From Kiritimatiellia bacterium (lineage in GTDB: Bacteria; Verrucomicrobiota; Kiritimatiellia; RFP12; UBA1067): DNA of 10,532 bases. Shown here one piece after another: positions 7,443 to 10,532 of the stretch. The position numbers were made by a program, and so were the translations under genes. Each line of letters begins with the position of its first letter. The stretch's first letter is position 1. The DNA is taken from positions 1 to 10,532 of the forward strand of contig JAGCPM010000067.1 in NCBI GenBank assembly GCA_017965685.1, given 5' to 3'. The notes under the pieces were generated by a model. The model made no database searches, was not told the DNA's origin, and saw nothing but the letters and a program-made list of their open reading frames with translations.

Positions 7443-7471
7443 ATTATCGCAAATATTGGTGGCGGGGTCAA
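7443..7471 (-). promoter_or_regulatory. Near-consensus sigma-70-type promoter for darT-darG-hsdR
   Basis: On the minus strand TTGACC (7471-7466) is followed by a 17-nt spacer and GATAAT (7448-7443). Each hexamer has one mismatch to consensus and the spacing is ideal. It starts just after the kinase stop codon and points at darT, with a start site expected near 7436-7438. A small inverted repeat, ATATT (7441-7445) and AATAT (7452-7456), straddles the -10 box and could be an operator half-site pair, though 5-bp arms in A/T-rich DNA are weak evidence. Confidence 0.75.
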
Positions 7472-7479
7472 GCACTTTT

Positions 7480-8664
7480 TTAAAAAGGCATATCCTCTTC
7501 CAAAGTTGGTGGTTTTACCGGCTTGACTGCAAGTTTTGCTTCAAAATTCCGAAGAATCAATTGCCGCATTTCAGCTTTGCAGGAAACAAGCATGTCGTAA
7601 AACTTTTGCACCGATTCAACAGTCAAAGTAGCCTTCCCCCTAAAAGTGTAACCCACATTTATGAAACAAAAGATGACTTCAATCGGATCCTGAATGTATT
7701 CTTCAAATAAATTCAACTCCAGAACCGCATTCAGTTTCTGAATTGTTTCTTCAACAGAATAACAAAAAATAGGCTTGGCATTGAACTGAATGACATATCC
7801 ATCAACTTGTGATGTAAAGTCCTGATAGATTGCTTTGTTTTCTTCTGAAATGGCGCGGTAATGTCCAAGTTGCGGAACCAATGCAAGATGGACATCGGAA
7901 AAAGACTTGTATCGAGTTTCGCAGGATGGTTGTTTCATCTGTTCAAGTATTTTCCGGTATCGGAAAGAGTCAAGCCTGTTGTTTTCTTTCAGCAAGCGAT
8001 AAAACAACTCGCCCAAATAATACAAATCTGTTTGGGAAGAATACTTTCTGTTAGCCTCTTCTTCTGGCAATTTTTCCACAGATTCCCGGTTCACGATAGT
8101 TCGGACGCTATAGTTATCCGATTCCAGAGCACAGTCCTTTCCCAATCCAAAATCTATCACCTTGGCAATGTTTGAGGACGTTACCATGATGTTTGATGGA
8201 CGTATATCCCGGTGGACAACTCCATTTTTCTCCATGTAAACGAATGCGTCGATCAATTGTCGAAAAACGTCTTCGATTTCGGCTTCAGAAATGGAAGGGG
8301 TTTCAATGTATTCATCAAGATGCCACCCATCGACAAATTCCATCAGGATAAACCCTGTTTGAACTTTCTCGTAGAGATAGGAACCGAACACTCTGACAAT
8401 GTTAGGATGATTGAGTTTGTAAAGAAGTTTGATTTCTCGCTTAAATGATTCAAAGAAGCGCTCCTTGTCGACACCGTCAGTTGGTTCATATTTCTTTGCG
8501 ATGAAAACAATTCCAAGGTCAGGGTCTTGGATTTGGATTGTCTTTCCAAAAGAACCATTGTCAAAATTCCGGTTCAAGACAATGTAATCTTTCTGACGTA
8601 TAAAGTGGGCTATGTCAGCAGAAGGCGAGTTCGCTGTCGCTTTGATGGAGTTCTTTTCAGCCAT
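7480..8664 (-). CDS. Eukaryotic-like Ser/Thr-type protein kinase of the defence locus
   Basis: A 394-residue soluble protein (no membrane segment seen). The kinase domain spans about residues 28-255: Gly-loop NGSFGKT (36-42), Lys57 in FIAKKY, Glu77 in the C-helix (FKREIKLL), catalytic loop HRDIRPSN (151-158, Asp153 and Asn158), DFG (171-173), LPEEE in place of APE (about 199-203) and Asp213 in QTDLYYLG. All residues for catalysis are present; the usual catalytic-loop Lys (HRDLKPxN) is Arg155. Residues about 260-394 form a C-terminal domain that I do not recognise, ending in a Pro/Lys-rich acidic tail (KPVKPPTLEEDMPF). The ATG overlaps the end of the upstream accessory gene by 8 nt (ATGGCTGA), so the two are probably coupled partners. 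The DNA is visibly A/T-richer than hsdR or darG, a sign of separate origin. Substrate unknown; the defence role is inferred from position. Confidence 0.9.
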   Translation of the reverse strand: MAEKNSIKATANSPSADIAHFIRQKDYIVLNRNFDNGSFGKTIQIQDPDLGIVFIAKKYEPTDGVDKERFFESFKREIKLLYKLNHPNIVRVFGSYLYEKVQTGFILMEFVDGWHLDEYIETPSISEAEIEDVFRQLIDAFVYMEKNGVVHRDIRPSNIMVTSSNIAKVIDFGLGKDCALESDNYSVRTIVNRESVEKLPEEEANRKYSSQTDLYYLGELFYRLLKENNRLDSFRYRKILEQMKQPSCETRYKSFSDVHLALVPQLGHYRAISEENKAIYQDFTSQVDGYVIQFNAKPIFCYSVEETIQKLNAVLELNLFEEYIQDPIEVIFCFINVGYTFRGKATLTVESVQKFYDMLVSCKAEMRQLILRNFEAKLAVKPVKPPTLEEDMPF

Positions 8665-9397
8665 TCGGAATCCCTGCTTTCTGTTTGAGGGGTTCGAGTT
8701 GTGCTTGGATTTCGCGGGTAGTATTCATGAGAATGACTGAAATCAGCAATGTGTAGGTTCGGTCGTACCACTGTTCTAGTTCTTCTTCCGTCATACCCTG
8801 TAAAACCCGTTGAGACACCTTGTTTGCAGCTTGATTGTGCCTGATGTTCAAATTGTTCAGGCAAAAGCCGACATCGGAACGAAGTTGCTTGAACTGATCG
8901 GAGAACTTTGAGGACTTAAAAATCTGTTCGGCATACAAACCGAAGGAAGCGAGGATTTCCCTTTTCCGATTGAGATCGCCTTTTAGAGACACTCGATTGT
9001 ATTCGAGGACATCAAGCGCGACTTGATCGTCGTTGATATGCTCGATGGCTTCGTCAACAGCCGAGTCTTTGCGAACGGCATATTCAAACCCGCCTCGTTT
9101 TATGAACTTGTATCCTGCCTTCTCGAAAATGATAGCTATATTTTCAATGATTTGTGTGCAAATTGTTCTTCCCTCCGTAGGCATTGATTGAAAGGACTGC
9201 TGTGGAATGCAAAGCAAGATGTTTTCAAGAACCTCGCAGCATATAATCAAATCGTCTAATTTGCAATTATTCCAATCACATTTTGGGAATGTATCGTAAA
9301 GAAAGGTTCGATATCGGGTGCTGTGCCTCGAATTGGCATAATCCGAAATACATCTCCAATGTAGTCCTTCAATGGCAGTAATCTTCCATACCCCCAA
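8657..9397 (-). CDS. Accessory defence-locus protein, main (3') reading frame; probably the rest of a frameshifted gene
   Basis: A frame of up to 246 codons ending TGA (8659-8657). Its nominal first codon (TTG near 9397) has no credible ribosome site and lies inside the preceding frame (9256-9540), so it is more likely the continuation of that gene after a one-base shift; the joined product would be about 294 residues. Recognisable stretches are LYDTFPKCDWNN, LEYNRVSLKGDLNRKREIL, FCLNNLNIRHN and EEELEQWYDRTY. I remember this pattern from conserved hypothetical or abortive-infection-like proteins near toxin-antitoxin and defence genes, but I cannot name the family. Mostly helical, soluble, no catalytic motif seen. 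It overlaps the kinase start by 8 nt. Its A/T-rich composition matches the kinase, so the pair likely moved together. Confidence 0.65.
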   Translation of the reverse strand: MGVWKITAIEGLHWRCISDYANSRHSTRYRTFLYDTFPKCDWNNCKLDDLIICCEVLENILLCIPQQSFQSMPTEGRTICTQIIENIAIIFEKAGYKFIKRGGFEYAVRKDSAVDEAIEHINDDQVALDVLEYNRVSLKGDLNRKREILASFGLYAEQIFKSSKFSDQFKQLRSDVGFCLNNLNIRHNQAANKVSQRVLQGMTEEELEQWYDRTYTLLISVILMNTTREIQAQLEPLKQKAGIPNG

Positions 9398-9540
9398 AAA
9401 GTGTCCTCGAAGAACAAGTGTTTTAGGCGATCATATTCCTTCCATGGATCGATGATTTTGGAGGTGATAATGTCATACAGGTGTCGGGAAGGATTGTTCA
9501 TGGTACTGGGCGTAGTTGCAGATGGGATTCTGATTTTCAT
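9256..9540 (-). CDS. 5' part of the accessory gene, interrupted by a frameshift
   Basis: 94 codons from ATG 9540, with an excellent SD (GGAGG, 9554-9550) placed in the end of hsdS and only 1 nt between the hsdS TGA and this ATG. This makes it a truly translated start. It reads MKIRIPSATTPSTMNNPS, then helical sequence (RHLYDIITSKIIDPWKEY) and LLPLKDYIGDVFRIMPIRGT, and stops at TAG (9258-9256). It overlaps the 246-codon frame by 142 nt. Frame quality suggests this frame is genuine to about 9310 and the other frame from about 9310 on, so one base is missing or the ribosome slips by -1. Family not recognised. A separate 94-residue protein is possible but less likely. Confidence 0.6.
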   Translation of the reverse strand: MKIRIPSATTPSTMNNPSRHLYDIITSKIIDPWKEYDRLKHLFFEDTFWGYGRLLPLKDYIGDVFRIMPIRGTAPDIEPFFTIHSQNVIGIIAN

Positions 9541-9541
9541 T

Positions 9542-10532
9542 TCATGACACCTCCACCGCGCCCGTCACCGCGTCGGAGACGAGACGGGTGCGGAGTTCCT
9601 GGAGAAGGGCGATCTGCTTGCGGATCGCCGCTTCCGCGGCGTCGAGTTCCGAACAGACCGAATCCAAATGCGCGACGATGCGCTCCTGTTCGGGAAGAGG
9701 GGGAACGGCAACAAGCAATTGCCCTAAATCTTCTTTGTTGATTTTGGGCATTTTGACCCTTGCGCAGCACTCCGTGACTTGCTGGACAAAAGGCGAGGAC
9801 AGCATAAAGAACAAGAACCATCTCTTGTTTTGCGTAGTTTCGATGGGATACATGTCTGCGCTACACAAACCATCGCATGGCGCAATAACAACCTTGTTGA
9901 GTGTAGGCCGGATTTTTGAATACAAGATTTGACCGGCCTTGAAGAGGTGGTTTCCGCTTTCGACTCCGGCATCACGAACCGTTCTTGACATCACCAACCG
10001 ACCAGAACCTTTCTCTATGCATTCTGGGGCAATCTGTGGATAATCTGCATATTGATTCGGTTCGACAAGATTAGCGCAGACTTTAGCGATCCTTTTGAAT
10101 TTGACAACATTCCACCCCTTCGGAATCTTTCCGATCCAAGGGACGCCGGAATCCTTGCGTTCCGTGGCGGGGTCCAGGCCGCCCGTCACCGCGGCCGAGA
10201 CGAGCGCCTGCTTGCGTTCCCGCAGCAGTTCGATTTCGCGCTCCTTCGCCCGCACCAGTTCGTCGATCGCCGCCGTCTTTTCGTCCAGGTAGCGGACAAT
10301 GCGGTCTTGCTCGGAGGGAGGGGGGATTAGGAAGGGGATCTCCTTCATTCGAGGAATAGACAAATCCCATTGTCCTACGCGAATGCCATCGGATGATTGG
10401 GCAAAATATGCAACATATTTGGCCGACCTGATAGCTGTATGAAAGAAGTCTTTTTCCACGCCATGAACATCAAATACAAAGTAGGCAGGGCTGACAATGC
10501 CTTCATATGAAGAAACCCCATATGAACCCTGA
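9542..10532 (-). CDS. hsdS: Type I restriction-modification specificity subunit HsdS (5' end outside window)
   Basis: The frame is open to the right edge; 329 residues are visible, ending VEVS and TGA (9544-9542). The GTG at 10459 is internal: upstream codons give SYGVSSYEGIVSPAYFVF, typical of a first target-recognition domain (TRD1). Order seen: end of TRD1, first conserved dimer helix region PPPSEQDRIVRYLDEKTAAID (about residues 70-120, ending ALVSAAVTGGLDP), TRD2 start DSGVPWIGKIPKGW (about 127-140), TRD2, then the second conserved region PPLPEQERIVAHLD (about 277 on) with the matching end LVSDAVTGAVEVS. This two-TRD, two-repeat plan is standard. HsdS sets the two half-sites recognised by the complex; the target cannot be predicted from sequence by eye. 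hsdM is expected upstream. The downstream gene is coupled by a 1-nt gap. Confidence 0.93.
   Translation of the reverse strand, partial: QGSYGVSSYEGIVSPAYFVFDVHGVEKDFFHTAIRSAKYVAYFAQSSDGIRVGQWDLSIPRMKEIPFLIPPPSEQDRIVRYLDEKTAAIDELVRAKEREIELLRERKQALVSAAVTGGLDPATERKDSGVPWIGKIPKGWNVVKFKRIAKVCANLVEPNQYADYPQIAPECIEKGSGRLVMSRTVRDAGVESGNHLFKAGQILYSKIRPTLNKVVIAPCDGLCSADMYPIETTQNKRWFLFFMLSSPFVQQVTECCARVKMPKINKEDLGQLLVAVPPLPEQERIVAHLDSVCSELDAAEAAIRKQIALLQELRTRLVSDAVTGAVEVS
9550..9554 (-). promoter_or_regulatory. Ribosome binding site of the accessory gene inside the hsdS end
   Basis: GGAGG on the minus strand, 9 nt before ATG 9540, lying in the last codons of hsdS (reading GGAGGTGTCATGAAATG across the junction). 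It decides the start of the accessory gene and indicates coupling to hsdS translation. Confidence 0.75.
9559..9583 (-). repeat. Copy 1 (C-terminal) of an internal direct repeat in hsdS
   Basis: The 25 bases at 9559-9583 match 10180-10204 at 23 positions, in the same orientation. Both encode the LVS(D/A)AVTG end of the conserved helix regions, so it partly reflects the normal duplicated build of HsdS, but the DNA identity is high enough to serve for recombination. Confidence 0.7.
10180..10204 (-). repeat. Copy 2 (central) of the internal direct repeat in hsdS
   Basis: Partner of 9559-9583 (23 of 25 bases the same), at the end of the central conserved region, just before TRD2. Recombination between the two copies would delete or swap TRD2, a known route for changing type I specificity. 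Confidence 0.7.

Noticed and set aside
9310..9420. Programmed -1 frameshift signal in the accessory gene
   Set aside because: No slippery heptamer in the right phase and no clear downstream stem; kept only as one of three explanations for the split.
10320..10325. C6 run in hsdS as a phase-variation tract
   Set aside because: Only six bases, in a codon context (Ile-Pro-Pro-Pro) that is conserved in HsdS; too short to claim.
1..10532. tRNA, rRNA, CRISPR arrays, IS transposases or integrase genes
   Set aside because: Looked for on both strands; no repeat-spacer pattern, cloverleaf or transposase/integrase motif was found.

Overview
The sequence suggests a GC-rich, Gram-negative-type bacterium. 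My best guess is a gut or rumen member of the Verrucomicrobiota/Kiritimatiellota, because the protein at the left edge carries InlB-type beta-repeats followed by a C-terminal region of a style common in large surface proteins of that group. This placement is an inference, not a demonstration. No rRNA, tRNA or CRISPR array is visible.

Left part (1-2635), ordinary metabolism: a plus-strand gene end (secreted repeat protein) converges on a minus-strand pair, a GH27 alpha-galactosidase coupled by an ATGA overlap to a 66-residue zinc-ribbon protein. The converging ends are separated by about 230 bases containing a perfect 19-bp inverted repeat and a GC-rich hairpin. Immediately upstream of the galactosidase lies a 58-codon start-less reading frame resembling the C-terminus of an amidohydrolase of the NagA type. 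It looks like the stump of a gene whose 5' part was replaced by the defence locus.

Right part (2656-10532), a composite defence operon, all on the minus strand. In transcription order: hsdS (5' end beyond the window; hsdM presumably further upstream), an unnamed accessory gene that appears frameshifted, a Ser/Thr-type protein kinase, darT (DNA ADP-ribosyltransferase toxin), darG (macrodomain antitoxin) and hsdR. The spacing is very tight (1 nt, 8 nt overlap, 91-131 nt, 13 nt, 3 nt). The one larger gap, before darT, holds a near-consensus sigma-70 promoter (TTGACC, 17 nt, GATAAT), so darT-darG-hsdR can probably be expressed apart from hsdS and the kinase.

The accessory gene and kinase are clearly more A/T-rich than the rest (for example 26/60 G+C in 8461-8520 against 39/60 in 3601-3660 of hsdR). 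This suggests they came as a separate insertion between hsdS and darT. Type I restriction-modification would attack unmodified DNA, DarTG would act as a DNA-modifying abortive-infection or back-up module, and the kinase pair is the least understood part and the best candidate for a new system. Two genes look damaged or use unusual decoding: darT (its conserved N-terminus lies upstream of its only in-frame ATG, across an A6 tract) and the accessory gene (two overlapping frames).
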